This document shows positions 28,504 to 38,936 of a DNA stretch of 64,000 nt, one piece after another (position 1 is the first letter of the stretch; every line of letters starts with the position of its first letter). The DNA lies in assembly GCA_015207155.1 (NCBI GenBank), contig JADEXK010000017.1, forward strand, positions 28,389 to 92,388, read 5' to 3'. The stretch is from Nostocales cyanobacterium LEGE 11386 (GTDB taxonomy: Bacteria; Cyanobacteriota; Cyanobacteriia; Cyanobacteriales; Nostocaceae). Under the pieces are notes generated by a model that was not told where the DNA came from, did not search any database, and saw only the letters and a program-made list of their open reading frames with translations. The translations under genes and the position numbers were made by a program.

Positions 28504-29511
28504 ATGGGCAAGCAGCGTGTTCTTTCTGGAGTTCAACCAACGGGCAATTATCATTTAGGCAATTATTTGGGAGCCATTCGCAACTGGGTGGAAGGTCAGA
28601 GCGAATACGAAAATTACCTCTTCGTGGCAGATTTACACGCGATTACGGTGCCACACGACCCCACACGGTTAGCGTCTGATACCTACACCCTAGCGGCGCT
28701 TTATCTAGCTTGTGGTTTGGATTTAAATTACTCCACTATTTTTGTGCAATCTCACGTCTCTGCCCACAGCGAACTTACCTGGTTGTTTAACTGCATTACA
28801 CCTTTAAACTGGTTGGAAGACATGATCCAGTTCAAAGAAAAGGCTGTCAAGCAAGGGGAAAATGTAAATGTTGGCTTGTTGGACTACCCAGTGCTAATGG
28901 CTGCTGATATTTTGCTGTATCAAGCCGATAAAGTGCCAGTAGGTGAAGACCAAAAGCAACACTTGGAACTAACAAGGGATATTGCCGCCCGGTTTAATCA
29001 CTTGTTTGGTAAAGACCAGCCAGTAATTAAGTTACCAGACCCTTTAATTCGCAAGGAAGGGGCAAGGGTGATGAGTTTGGCAGATGGTACACGCAAAATG
29101 TCGAAGTCTGATCCTTCTGATTTAAGCCGAATTAATTTACTCGACCCACCAGACCAGATTCAATATAAAATTAAACGCTGTAAAACAGATCCGGTTCGCG
29201 GTCTAACTTTTGATGATCCAGAACGTCCAGAGTGTAATAACTTGTTAACGTTGTATATGCTGCTGTCTGGGAAGAAAAAATCAGAAGTAGCAGCAGAATG
29301 TCTGGATATGGGTTGGGGGCAATTTAAGCCATTATTGACAGAAACGACAATTAACGCCCTCAAACCAATCCAAGAAAAATATCAGGCGATTACCGAGGAT
29401 AAAACCTATCTAGAGTCTGTATTGCGCGATGGACGGGAAAAAGCCGAGGCGATCGCTAATCAAACTCTGGCACAAGTAAAAGCCGCTTTGGGCTATTCTA
29501 CGCCTCTATAA
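28504..29511 (+). CDS. trpS: Tryptophanyl-tRNA synthetase
   Basis: RVLSGVQPTGNYHLGNYLGAIRNW; HAIT; KMSKSDPSD. Confidence 0.96.
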   Translation: MGKQRVLSGVQPTGNYHLGNYLGAIRNWVEGQSEYENYLFVADLHAITVPHDPTRLASDTYTLAALYLACGLDLNYSTIFVQSHVSAHSELTWLFNCITPLNWLEDMIQFKEKAVKQGENVNVGLLDYPVLMAADILLYQADKVPVGEDQKQHLELTRDIAARFNHLFGKDQPVIKLPDPLIRKEGARVMSLADGTRKMSKSDPSDLSRINLLDPPDQIQYKIKRCKTDPVRGLTFDDPERPECNNLLTLYMLLSGKKKSEVAAECLDMGWGQFKPLLTETTINALKPIQEKYQAITEDKTYLESVLRDGREKAEAIANQTLAQVKAALGYSTPL

Positions 29512-29570
29512 GGTTTTCGCTTTTGGGTGTAATTCGTTATACCCTTGATAAAAACTCAGACATTAATCTT

Positions 29571-30488
29571 ATGCAGGAAACCCAAAGTGTCACAGCCCCG
29601 AATTACTTTCGTAGAGCCGTGCAAGCGGGTAAATTTTTAGTGACTGCCGAAGTAGCACCCCCGAAAGGGGGAAACCCAGCGCACATGATTGCCATGGCGG
29701 CGACCCTTAAGGGGAGGGTTCATGCCGTCAATATTACCGATGGTAGCCGCGCCGTATTGCGGATGTCTTCTTTGGTAGCATCGGCGATTTTATTACAAAA
29801 TGGCATTGAGCCAATTTGTCAGATTGCTTGCCGCGATCGCAACCGCATTGGTCTACAAGCAGACCTCATGGGCGCTCATGCCTTGGGTATCCGTAATATA
29901 TTGGCTTTGACTGGTGACCCAGTGAAAGCAGGAGATCATCCAGATGCTAAAGGTGTGTTTGACTTGGAATCTGTGCGACTATTGCAACTAATTCGGAAGA
30001 TGAATCAGGGCGTTGATTGTAATGAGAAATCCTTGACAGATGGCGCAACAGATTTATTTGCTGGTGCGGCGGTAGATCCGCAATGTGCTAGTTGGTCAGG
30101 CTTACAAAGTCGATTTGAACGCAAAATTGCAGCAGGAGCGCAGTTTTTTCAAAGTCAATTAATTACAGACTTTGAGCGGCTAGAAAAGTTTATGGATACG
30201 ATAGCTTCTGTCCATAAAAAACCAATTTTGGCAGGAATTTTTCTGTTGAAATCGGCCAAGAATGCTCAGTTTATTAATCGGTGTGTTCCGGGTGTGAATA
30301 TTCCTCAGCATATTATTGATAGGTTGGCACAGGCAAAAGACCCCCTTGAGGAAGGAATGAAAATTGCCGCCGAACAAGTACAAATTGCACGGCAATTATG
30401 TCAGGGTGTCCACATGATGGCAGTCAAGCGGGAAGATTTGATTCCCCAAATTTTAGATTTGGCTGGGGTAAAAATGGTAGAAAAGTGA
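29571..30488 (+). CDS. Methylenetetrahydrofolate reductase family protein
   Basis: VTAEVAPPKGGNPAHM...VNITDGSRAVLRMSSLVASAIL...RNRIGLQADLMGAHALGIRNILALTGDPVKAGDHPDAKGVFDLES. Confidence 0.88.
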   Translation: MQETQSVTAPNYFRRAVQAGKFLVTAEVAPPKGGNPAHMIAMAATLKGRVHAVNITDGSRAVLRMSSLVASAILLQNGIEPICQIACRDRNRIGLQADLMGAHALGIRNILALTGDPVKAGDHPDAKGVFDLESVRLLQLIRKMNQGVDCNEKSLTDGATDLFAGAAVDPQCASWSGLQSRFERKIAAGAQFFQSQLITDFERLEKFMDTIASVHKKPILAGIFLLKSAKNAQFINRCVPGVNIPQHIIDRLAQAKDPLEEGMKIAAEQVQIARQLCQGVHMMAVKREDLIPQILDLAGVKMVEK

Positions 30489-30602
30489 TATTTTCTTCCC
30501 GCAGGACATGTACTAGTGCATGAGAAATAACTTTTGCTGCCTGCACCAACGGGCGAAACGCCTATCCTCAAAGAAAACTGTCAGCATCAATATACTTAAC
30601 CT

Positions 30603-30631
30603 CAACCACTTCCCTTGTAGGGAAGTGGTTG
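30603..30631. terminator. Strong hairpin between convergent genes (bidirectional terminator candidate)
   Basis: caaccacttccc-ttgta-gggaagtggttg, 12-bp perfect stem. Confidence 0.6.
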
Positions 30632-30640
30632 GGGTAGAGG

Positions 30641-31096
30641 TTACTTAGCACCCATCTCAAACACTGCACTACGCAAAAAATCAACCCTTTGCTCAAACTC
30701 CCAGCCTTTGATTGTATTGACAAAGTTGTCTGTTTCAGATGGTAATTGATAGTCAGAAGGTATTTGGATAATCGTACCTTGTTCCATCCCTTGAGCTAGT
30801 CTGAGCCATACGTCTAACTTAGCGCTAGAACTTAAAGCATTATAGGTGCGGCTAATATCAGTATTTGCACAAGCAACGATGTCACGTTGTGCTTGCAGTT
30901 GTTGTTCTTTGGGCATTGCCTCAATTTGATCAACTAAAGCTGCTGCGGTTTCTTGTACAGATGGTTGATTGGTGGGGGTCAAATTATCTTTGATATCCAG
31001 ATAGCCGTACCACAGTAAACCTAACTGAGTATCGACATCAAAACGTCGAAATTGTTCTACAGATTTTCTTGCTGTTTCATTGGTAGTGAAGGTCAT
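30641..31096 (-). CDS. Helical carotenoid protein (stand-alone N-terminal domain homolog of orange carotenoid protein)
   Basis: FRRFDVDTQLGLLWYGYLDIKDNLTP...QRDIVACANTDISRTYNALSSSAKLDVWLRLAQGMEQGTIIQIPSDYQLP...FEQRVDFLRSAV. Confidence 0.92.
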   Translation of the reverse strand: MTFTTNETARKSVEQFRRFDVDTQLGLLWYGYLDIKDNLTPTNQPSVQETAAALVDQIEAMPKEQQLQAQRDIVACANTDISRTYNALSSSAKLDVWLRLAQGMEQGTIIQIPSDYQLPSETDNFVNTIKGWEFEQRVDFLRSAVFEMGAK

Positions 31097-31267
31097 AAAA
31101 TCTCCGATGGCTGTCTACATCAGCAGTTGCTTATGTCATTTATTAGCACCTGCTTTACAAAATTTAATCAATTGACTCTCAAAGATTAACCCTGCAAAAG
31201 ACAGAAATAGATACCTTCACTGAGACCAGTGGAACTTATGACTACTGAAGGATGGCGAGTATTAAGT

Positions 31268-32092
31268 CTAAATTTTGTGCTGTATTTGCAGACTTTGCAA
31301 AATATAACTAGATAGCTCACAAAATCCTTCCCCTTCAGCTGCGGTAGTCATATAAGTAGGCTGATGTTGTAACTGATTTGCATATTTCAGGACATTTGCT
31401 ACACCCACAGAAATAGGAAAATAACGTTGATCAAATAAACTTTCATCATTGGGACTATCACCAACAGTGATAGTTTGTTCTGCTGTAAATTCTGGTAAGT
31501 ATTCGCGCAATACTTGCAATAATCCTCTAGCTTTTTCTTGTCCTTGGGGTTTAATGTGACACTGCACATTACTGTAAGTGAATCCCCAACCCATTTGTTG
31601 ACAAAGATTACCTAGGGTTTGTAGTTCATCTGGACTCAAAGCAGCTACATCAAATGTCCAATCGGTGATGCGAAAGCGGTTGTCGGCAGATTCCTGGATT
31701 TGGGGAAATTGAGTTTTTAATTCGGCAAAAGCCAAACCTAAACGCTGGCGATGTTCTCCTAAGTCAGGAATAGGTGTTAAAGCTATTGGTTTTTCTTGCT
31801 CAGATGGATAGAATAAGCCGCCATTTTCTGCGATCGCACCGACAACTGGCAGCAAATTACTTAGTCCACTCACCCACCCAGCAGAACGTCCGGTGACAAT
31901 CAATACTTTGATCTCATTTGCTGCTAAATCTTCTAACGCTTGCAGCAACGCCGCCGAAAATTTGCCTCTGCGAGTTAGCGTACCATCCATATCTGTGGCA
32001 ACTAGGCGGATATTACTCAAGTCGGTAGATGCAGCTTGAGAAAGTTGTCTGATAACAGGAAAATTTGTGTGTATATACATATACAGTTTCAA
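31268..32092 (-). CDS. HAD-IIB family hydrolase
   Basis: LVATDMDGTLTRRGKFS...VLIVTGRSAGWVSGL...TVGDSPNDESLF. Confidence 0.85.
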   Translation of the reverse strand: MKLYMYIHTNFPVIRQLSQAASTDLSNIRLVATDMDGTLTRRGKFSAALLQALEDLAANEIKVLIVTGRSAGWVSGLSNLLPVVGAIAENGGLFYPSEQEKPIALTPIPDLGEHRQRLGLAFAELKTQFPQIQESADNRFRITDWTFDVAALSPDELQTLGNLCQQMGWGFTYSNVQCHIKPQGQEKARGLLQVLREYLPEFTAEQTITVGDSPNDESLFDQRYFPISVGVANVLKYANQLQHQPTYMTTAAEGEGFCELSSYILQSLQIQHKI

Positions 32093-32139
32093 TAAAGCTG
32101 TAAAAAATAATCACCATACAGCTAAATGGCATTCAGGAT

Positions 32140-33000
32140 TTGGGCATCCTAAAGATAATAAATCAACTGTTTCTGTTTGTATATTTATCAACCATGCTAA
32201 CTTCCATGTTTCTTGCCCAATCCTCTGGGTCGCAGACAAAAAAGGTTTCCCAACAAATCGTCGCCAATGAGTCTCAATTACCACCACTTTTGGTTATGAC
32301 TTCTGGTGGACTGGCTTTAGCGGTGATTGGTTTAATTGTGTGTAGCAAACTTCAGCTAGATAAGTTAGAGAAAAAACTTAAATTTGAACAATTCCGGACG
32401 CGAGAACTAGAGAAAAAGTTTAAACTAGCGCTGGAAACTATTCGCAAAATGGAAACGAATCCCGATTTGGTGAACTCACGGGACTTTAATTTGGACTATC
32501 TGCGGATGCGGATGTCAGAAGAGGTGTTTCATTTTGCGATCGTTAATCAAATGAAAATTAAAGTTAAAGATAAAATTTCTCAAGCATTACGTCCAAATCA
32601 AGCCCAGCAAGGAATTATCGGCATTGCTAGCAGCACTGGACGGCAGGTAGATGAAATTTTTGATGTGGAATATGAGACTGGTGCTGGTGCAAATGCGGCT
32701 AAACGAGTACTGTTTCGTATTCAAATCCGGTTAATGAAGTTACCTACACAAGCAACTTCTGCCACCATCAGCCAAATTATTGACTGTGTTGAAACTTATC
32801 TTAGCCCCGTTGAAGATGAGGATACCTGGCAACCGACAATTCAAGGACGAATTGCCTATATGCATTGGGATCAAAAGGCTAAACCTACGCCCTTATTGGT
32901 GCTGGAACAATCTAATGAAGGCGTAAATGTAACTTTTCGCACGAGTCGCCAAGCAAATGTTGCTGCACAGCAGAAACCTTCTGGAGGTAAGAGTAGGTGA
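32140..33000 (+). CDS. Conserved hypothetical membrane protein with coiled coil; start may be 32194
   Basis: 286 aa open frame, one TM segment, long C-terminal domain. Confidence 0.6.
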   Translation: MGILKIINQLFLFVYLSTMLTSMFLAQSSGSQTKKVSQQIVANESQLPPLLVMTSGGLALAVIGLIVCSKLQLDKLEKKLKFEQFRTRELEKKFKLALETIRKMETNPDLVNSRDFNLDYLRMRMSEEVFHFAIVNQMKIKVKDKISQALRPNQAQQGIIGIASSTGRQVDEIFDVEYETGAGANAAKRVLFRIQIRLMKLPTQATSATISQIIDCVETYLSPVEDEDTWQPTIQGRIAYMHWDQKAKPTPLLVLEQSNEGVNVTFRTSRQANVAAQQKPSGGKSR

Positions 33001-33080
33001 CAGGTGACAGGTGATAGGTGACAGAAAAATATTGTGTGTAATTAGTTCTGTCTAAATACTTAATAATTATGGGTGATGAA

Positions 33081-33794
33081 TTATGGTTTTTCGCTGATAA
33101 CTGCACTTTGGGAATTACGCACTAAAATACCATCTTCCATTTCAATGATGCGATCGGCTATGTCCAAGATGCGATTATCGTGAGTGACTAACAAGATAGA
33201 AGTTCCTTGTTCTTTAGCCAGACCTTGCATGATTTCCACAACATCGCGTCCCGATTGTTTGTCCAAAGCGGCGGTTGGTTCGTCTGCTAGTACCAGTGGG
33301 GGACTATTGACTAGGGCGCGGGCGATCGCTATTCTTTGTTTTTGTCCGCCAGAAAGACTGTCTGGGTAATAACTAACTCGTTCTTCTAAACCAACAGCCC
33401 CCAGCATGGCTTCTGACTTGGCGATCGCTTCATTTTGAGTGATATCATCATTTAATTCCACTGCCATCTGCACATTTTGCGTAGCAGTTAAGAATCCCAA
33501 CAAGTTGTGAGCTTGAAAAATATAACCAATATTACGCCGAATTTGCACCAATTTATTCTGACTAGCGCCAAACAGTTCTACACCTAAAAATTTCAGACTT
33601 CCCTCTTGTACAGACCGCAAACCACCAATTAAACTCAGTAATGTTGTTTTACCTGAACCTGATGGTCCAGTCATAATGACAATCTCTCCCGGATAAATTT
33701 CTAGGTTAATGTCAAATAAAATCTGTTTTTTTAGTGGGCCTTTGCCGTAGTAGTGGTTGAGATTTTTAATGGCAATTACAGGTTCTTGGTTCAT
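33081..33794 (-). CDS. devA: DevA-family ABC transporter ATP-binding protein
   Basis: Walker A GPSGSGKTTLLSLIGGLRSVQEG, signature LSGGQKQRIAIARALVNSP, order matches devBCA. Confidence 0.9.
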   Translation of the reverse strand: MNQEPVIAIKNLNHYYGKGPLKKQILFDINLEIYPGEIVIMTGPSGSGKTTLLSLIGGLRSVQEGSLKFLGVELFGASQNKLVQIRRNIGYIFQAHNLLGFLTATQNVQMAVELNDDITQNEAIAKSEAMLGAVGLEERVSYYPDSLSGGQKQRIAIARALVNSPPLVLADEPTAALDKQSGRDVVEIMQGLAKEQGTSILLVTHDNRILDIADRIIEMEDGILVRNSQSAVISEKP

Positions 33795-33922
33795 GATTAA
33801 GTGTTATTGGTTACAAGTGAGTAATTCGATCCTTAAAATATAGCTAAAGCTTTCAACACTAACTAAATTAATATTTTACATGGCTGAAATTAAATTAATT
33901 AAAATCAATTGTTTAATATTAA

Positions 33923-35077
33923 TTAAAAGATATCTGCTGGATCGGCAGAGCGTAATTTACGTACAGCAATAACACCAGATACAAAACACATAATTATTGT
34001 CAAAATTAACACAGTTAGCGCCCGCTCAAAACTCATGAAAACTGGTAATAATGTGGCTTCTCTAGCCCGGGAATACATAAGCATTGAAAAAATCCATCCA
34101 GGAATATATCCTAAGCAAGCTAACAATAATGCTTCTTGGAGTATGACAATTAATAAATATTGCTGTGTATAACCTATTGCCTTTAAAGTAGCGTACTCAG
34201 ATAAATGATCGGAAACTTCCGTATAAAGTATTTGATAAACAATTACGGTTCCCACAATGAAACCCATGATTGTCCCTAAAGTGAAAATAAATCCAATAGC
34301 TGTGCTACTTGCCCAATAATTCCGCTCAAAGTCAATAAACTCTTGCTTAGTTAAAACATTGATATCTTGGGGTAAATAATTCCGCAATTGCTGGACAACA
34401 ACACTAGGATTTGCTCCAGGATTTAATCTAATTAGTCCAATGTCAATTAATCCCCGTTGACGGTCAGTGAATATCCTCAAAAAATTAATATCACTGGTAA
34501 TTAAATTACCATCCGCCCCAAAAGATGCACCTAAAGTAAATAATCCTTCTACTCTAACTCGTCTTCTTCTTACTTCTGCTGTTAAGGTTTTTCCCTGATC
34601 TAATTCAGCAGCAATTGGGCCATACTCTTGCCTGGAGGAACGGTCAAATAAAACTACATCAGGCAGTTTTAATCTGGATAGATTCTCCTGAACTCCAGGC
34701 AAATCAAACAGATTATCTTCTGGATTAATGCCAAATATGAGAATGCTACGAGGGCGACCTGTTACCGGATTTCGCCAACTTGTATAATCCAAATATATGG
34801 GATGTACTGATTTAACTGCTTGTAATTCTAAGGCTTTATACAACCGCCTTTGAGAAAAAGTTTCCATTGCCAGCACGGCGTTAGATTGCTTATTAATTAA
34901 AACAATGTCACCCTTTAAGCTACTATGTAACCGCACGTTACTATAATAAAGTGCATCCCGAAAACCAATTTGCATAAACATCAGAATATCGGCAAAGGCA
35001 ATTCCTGCCAGAGCCACGGCTAGGCGAGTTTTTTCTCGCGTCAATTGTAGCCACGACAAAGGAATTTTACGAGTCAT
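33923..35077 (-). CDS. devC: DevC-family ABC transporter permease
   Basis: 384 aa FtsX-like permease (PLSWLQLTREKTRLAVALAGIAFADILMFMQIGF) between devB-like and devA-like genes. Confidence 0.9.
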   Translation of the reverse strand: MTRKIPLSWLQLTREKTRLAVALAGIAFADILMFMQIGFRDALYYSNVRLHSSLKGDIVLINKQSNAVLAMETFSQRRLYKALELQAVKSVHPIYLDYTSWRNPVTGRPRSILIFGINPEDNLFDLPGVQENLSRLKLPDVVLFDRSSRQEYGPIAAELDQGKTLTAEVRRRRVRVEGLFTLGASFGADGNLITSDINFLRIFTDRQRGLIDIGLIRLNPGANPSVVVQQLRNYLPQDINVLTKQEFIDFERNYWASSTAIGFIFTLGTIMGFIVGTVIVYQILYTEVSDHLSEYATLKAIGYTQQYLLIVILQEALLLACLGYIPGWIFSMLMYSRAREATLLPVFMSFERALTVLILTIIMCFVSGVIAVRKLRSADPADIF

Positions 35078-35144
35078 TTTCTCATTTTGATAGGCTATTA
35101 CAATTCGTAATTCGTAATTAAGAGAAGTTAAATGGTTTCACTGC

Positions 35145-36584
35145 TTAATTAGAATTTAATTCTCTATTAATTTCAGCAATTACCTTGGCATTGGTGAAAC
35201 CAGAAACTCGCTGACTATCTTCTGCAAGCAAGGCAATTTTGACTTCTACGACTCTGGCATCTATATCTGCTACTGGGTCTATACTCAATACATCTTTTTT
35301 GCCAATTTTTCTGCCAATCTCGGTAACAGTTCCCTTTAATTGCCCGCTAAATGCCCCATTCTCGCTGGTGATGGTAGCAGTTTGACCTATACGTACTTGA
35401 GAAATACTATCTTCAGGAACTTCAGCAATGACCATCATTTGGTCAGTTTGGCCGATTTCAACAATACCATTAGGACTGATAGCTTCTCCTGATTTGGTGT
35501 GAATTGCTAAAATTTCTCCAGCAATTGGTGCTTGGACGTAGCTTAATTTTAGTTCTGCTTCGGCTCGTTTGACATTAGCGATCGCATTACTAACTTGAGC
35601 TTGTCCTCTTTGCATATCAGTAGGCCGAAATTCCACAAGTCGGCTCAGTCTGGCTTTTTCTTCATCAATTTGTCTTTGCAAAGTGGCGAGAGTTTTATCG
35701 CGGTTAACTCTGGCTTCAACTAATTGTTGTTGCAAAGTTGCTAAAGTTGCTACTTGGTTGGCTCTAGCTTCGGCGAGTTGCTGTCTTAGGGTTGCCTGTA
35801 CCTGCCTCAGGTTGGCTTGGCTTTCAATAACTTGCTGATTAGAAGTTACCGCACTCAGTCTTCTTCTGTCCCGTTCTTGCTGAGAAATAGCACCTTCTCG
35901 GTACAACATCTCATAGCGTCCAGCATCAACTTGAGCATTGCGCTGTTCAGCTTGGATGCGAGTAACCGTTGCTCTTAAACTATCTTGTTGTCCTCTGAGT
36001 TCAGCTTCTAGGCGATTCACTGTTGCTTGTTGAGCCAGTTTTTCTCCACTTAACTGTGCAGCTATCCGAGCAATCATTGCTTGTTGAGCATCCCTTTCTC
36101 CGTTTAACTGGGCTTGTATACGGGCAATAATTGCTGTTTGAGCTTCAATATCTCTTGGTGAGCCAACTTTTACTTGAGCGAAATTAGCCCGAGCTTCTTG
36201 CAGTCTGGCTTTTGCTTCTTCCAATGCTGCTAGTTGGGTATCATGGTTATCTAAAATTGCAATCACTTGGCCTTTTCGTACCCGCTCTCCCTCTCTCACA
36301 AAGATTTGCTGAACTCGTGACGCAGATTGCAATCCAGCAGCAGGAGCAGACAGTTTCAAGACTTCTCCTCGTGGTTCCAAACGTCCTACAGCACTAATAC
36401 TGTTGGTAACTGGTTTTACGGGTATAGACGGGCCTAGTTTTTTCAGCTGTTCAACTTTAGCTGTAGTTAGTAGCCCAGCAGCGATAACAATTGGCAGGGC
36501 TACAGCGATACCCCACCAAATCTTAGGTTGTTCCGGATCAAGTAGCAGCTCTCTTGAGCTTGGCTTCTCAGTCACCCTTGACAT
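35145..36584 (-). CDS. devB: DevB-family HlyD-type membrane fusion protein
   Basis: SAVGRLEPRGEVLKLSAPAAG...VQQIFVREGERVRKGQVIAILDNHDTQLA, long coiled coil, barrel domain. Confidence 0.9.
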   Translation of the reverse strand: MSRVTEKPSSRELLLDPEQPKIWWGIAVALPIVIAAGLLTTAKVEQLKKLGPSIPVKPVTNSISAVGRLEPRGEVLKLSAPAAGLQSASRVQQIFVREGERVRKGQVIAILDNHDTQLAALEEAKARLQEARANFAQVKVGSPRDIEAQTAIIARIQAQLNGERDAQQAMIARIAAQLSGEKLAQQATVNRLEAELRGQQDSLRATVTRIQAEQRNAQVDAGRYEMLYREGAISQQERDRRRLSAVTSNQQVIESQANLRQVQATLRQQLAEARANQVATLATLQQQLVEARVNRDKTLATLQRQIDEEKARLSRLVEFRPTDMQRGQAQVSNAIANVKRAEAELKLSYVQAPIAGEILAIHTKSGEAISPNGIVEIGQTDQMMVIAEVPEDSISQVRIGQTATITSENGAFSGQLKGTVTEIGRKIGKKDVLSIDPVADIDARVVEVKIALLAEDSQRVSGFTNAKVIAEINRELNSN

Positions 36585-36850
36585 GGTTATTGCCCACTTT
36601 TTGAATTGTGCTGATGGAAGGAAAAAAGCGAATTAGGGGTAATTAGATTCAGTCAAACAGTTTTTAGTAAATAGCAAGCTGATAATCGCAAAGACAAACA
36701 ACAGTAGCTAAAAATCCACTATTATGATGTACGCTCAATCCTACAGATTTCTACAATGGTGCTTGCTAGATCAGCATTCCAGTAGCTCTGAGTGTCATTG
36801 AGAATTACATCACCCAAATACCATTTCTGTTGGCAACCTGGTATAAATTT

Positions 36851-37005
36851 AACGTGAATTCGATGAACCTCACCCCAACCCCTCTCCGACACGGAGAGGG
36901 GTTTAAATATCTTTAAAGCTCAACGAGAAATTAAGATTTTGAAGCCTCTCTCCTTGCAGGGGAGAGGTTTGGAGAGGGGTTTTTTCAACTTGTCGAACTC
37001 CTAAG
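36851..37005 (-). mobile_element. MITE-like element, copy 1 (inverted relative to copy at 38723; inner end eroded)
   Basis: aacgtgaattcgatgaacctcaccccaacccctctccgacacggagagg...gagaggtttggagaggggttttttcaacttgtcgaactc matches reverse complement of 38723..38867. Confidence 0.8.
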
Positions 37006-37014
37006 AAATAGTGC

Positions 37015-37115
37015 TGAGTGCTGTAAAGCCCTGCGGGCATGGCTGCGCGTAGAGCGGTAGCGGGGCGTAAAGCCCTGCGGGCATGGCTGCGCTTATAGCC
37101 CGTGCTGAGTGCTGA
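37015..37115 (+). repeat. ~100-bp inverted repeat, left arm
   Basis: gagtgctgtaaagccctgcgggcatggctgcgcgtagagcggtagcggggcgtaaagccctgcgggcatggctgcgcttatagcccgtgctgagtgctgag. Confidence 0.9.
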
Positions 37116-37597
37116 GTGAGGAGTAAAAAGTACGAAGGATTATGTTTCTTTCGCCCTTCCCGCAGGTTCACCTCCGTTGGAGACTCACGTAAATTTAGTA
37201 AATATAATCACGCACACAAGTATTTGTGAGTACAACCTCACAAGCATTTTCTCAAACATTAGATAACTTCCTGCCAGATTTTTGAGCAGCTATACCAACA
37301 GTCTCAAAAACTTTTTTGCTTTGGCAGCGAGTATTCAGTCAGTCAACGACCAACTACAAATGTATATCAAATAGAGCGTTCCTAACATCACAGTTTCCTT
37401 AACTTTGTGGTCAACCGATTTGTAGGTTTGTTTACCTCGATTTATATAGTTTGGATATTTAATCCAAAAACCTGACGACTGTTGTCTAACTCCATTAAAC
37501 TCTCGTTGAATAAATTCTACATTCATCAGTTACGGGAAAACGTAACAGAACCTACAGATGGGGAGATGAGGGAGTGGGGGAGATTAATAACTCTTTA

Positions 37598-37698
37598 CTC
37601 AGCACTCAGCACGGGCTATAAGCGCAGCTATGCCCGCAGGGCTTTACGCCCCGCTACCGCTCTACGCGCAGCCATGCCCGCAGGGCTTTACAGCACTC
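37598..37698 (-). repeat. ~100-bp inverted repeat, right arm
   Basis: Reverse complement of 37015..37115 with about one mismatch by eye. Confidence 0.9.
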
Positions 37699-37710
37699 CA
37701 AAAGCACTTT

Positions 37711-38448
37711 TCAGTTGGGTAGGTCAAATAATACTGTGGTCATGTAATTTTCTGCCCAATCTTGACCAAAGGCTTTTTCTAGTACTCGTCGGGTTTTGTC
37801 GTTTTGTTGTTGTTTGGTGCAGTAGTTGCGTTGTCCAGCTAAAATTTGCAGTGACTTTTCAGGTGAAACAGGACTAGAAGCGATCGCCTGCTGACAATGA
37901 ATGTCTAAAAATTCTTGCACACGCAGAAGAAATATTGTCTCTTCTTCTGGGGAACTGGGACGAACAAAAATACAAAAATCGGAAAATATATGACCCCATT
38001 CTGGTAATTCACGGGTTTGGGAAAAGTTCAGTGTTGTGAGTGCTGTAAGTTGAGTATTATAGGATTCCGGTAAGGTACGTTCTATGTTAACAGGAGATAG
38101 GTCGGCGATCGCTGCGCTAATTTGACCTCTACCACCAACTAAATCGCAGCCAAACATCGGTAGATCATATTCTGGACGAGGAAACATGACACAGTGCAAA
38201 ATATCCAACATATTTCCCACCTTTGCTAGTTCCAAGTGCATTTTCCGGAACTGGGGTGTTTGATAGCAGCGATTTTCTATGGTCAGTTTTTCACCCTCTA
38301 GTCTACCTTCTACATATCCCAACTCAGCAGGCAAATGGTAAGGTGACAGATCCAAATGCTTGTGCCATGTTGCTTCAATACAGTCAGCTAGTTTGTGAAT
38401 TAGGGTATGTTGTTGCTCACGCAGCGAGGGACTAGGAGTAAATGACAT
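37711..38448 (-). CDS. pcyA: Phycocyanobilin:ferredoxin oxidoreductase
   Basis: 245 aa; [81 protein letters not shown]. Confidence 0.95.
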   Translation of the reverse strand: MSFTPSPSLREQQHTLIHKLADCIEATWHKHLDLSPYHLPAELGYVEGRLEGEKLTIENRCYQTPQFRKMHLELAKVGNMLDILHCVMFPRPEYDLPMFGCDLVGGRGQISAAIADLSPVNIERTLPESYNTQLTALTTLNFSQTRELPEWGHIFSDFCIFVRPSSPEEETIFLLRVQEFLDIHCQQAIASSPVSPEKSLQILAGQRNYCTKQQQNDKTRRVLEKAFGQDWAENYMTTVLFDLPN

Positions 38449-38631
38449 CTTTTCATGAGAAATGCTATCTAGTTGTCAGTTTACCGTCTGCTGTGTCACT
38501 CCGTTCTTGGTTGCAACATAAGCAAACACTTTTTTGTCTCAAGCAGCTTAGTGGCGTGGCAAAGCTAAAATGTTGCAAAATCATCATGAACCATTTTAAG
38601 TAGGTAGGCACTAAATGAGTCACGAACAAAA

Positions 38632-38664
38632 AGATCCCCGACTTCTACGAGAAGTCGGGGATCT
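38632..38664. repeat. Perfect 15-bp hairpin (terminator-like dispersed palindrome)
   Basis: agatccccgacttct-acg-agaagtcggggatct between two minus-strand genes. Confidence 0.75.
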
Positions 38665-38722
38665 GATCTTCTCGCTGTTTGCAATTCAAATAGGATTGCT
38701 ATGTGTAAAATTGTTGTAATTC

Positions 38723-38867
38723 AACGTGAGTTCGACAAATATCAAAAACCCCTCTCCAAACCTCTCCCCTGCCAGGAGAGAGGCTTTAAAAGCCTAATTT
38801 TTCGTTGTATTTTCAGCCCCTCTCCGCGTCGGAGAGGGGTTGGGGTGAGGTTCATCGAATTCACGTT
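38723..38867 (+). mobile_element. MITE-like element, copy 2, with TIRs and AATTC direct repeat flanks
   Basis: TIRs aacgtgagttcga / tcgaattcacgtt (12/13); flanked by aattc at 38718-38722 and 38868-38872. Confidence 0.85.
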
Positions 38868-38936
38868 AATTCAGTTCGTAGTAAGCGGCTCTAGCCCTTA
38901 TTTGAGGACTAAAGTCCTAACTACAAACCTTTAAAT

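Noticed and set aside
33081-36584. Novel ABC exporter
   Set aside because: Order and sequence fit the known DevBCA family of heterocystous cyanobacteria.
36403-36636. Plus-strand ORF at the start of devB
   Set aside because: Antisense to the devB N-terminus; spurious.
37482-37877. 131-aa plus-strand ORF
   Set aside because: Largely encoded by the inverted repeat and the antisense of pcyA.
38701-38934. 77-aa ORF
   Set aside because: Consists of the MITE-like element sequence; not a gene.
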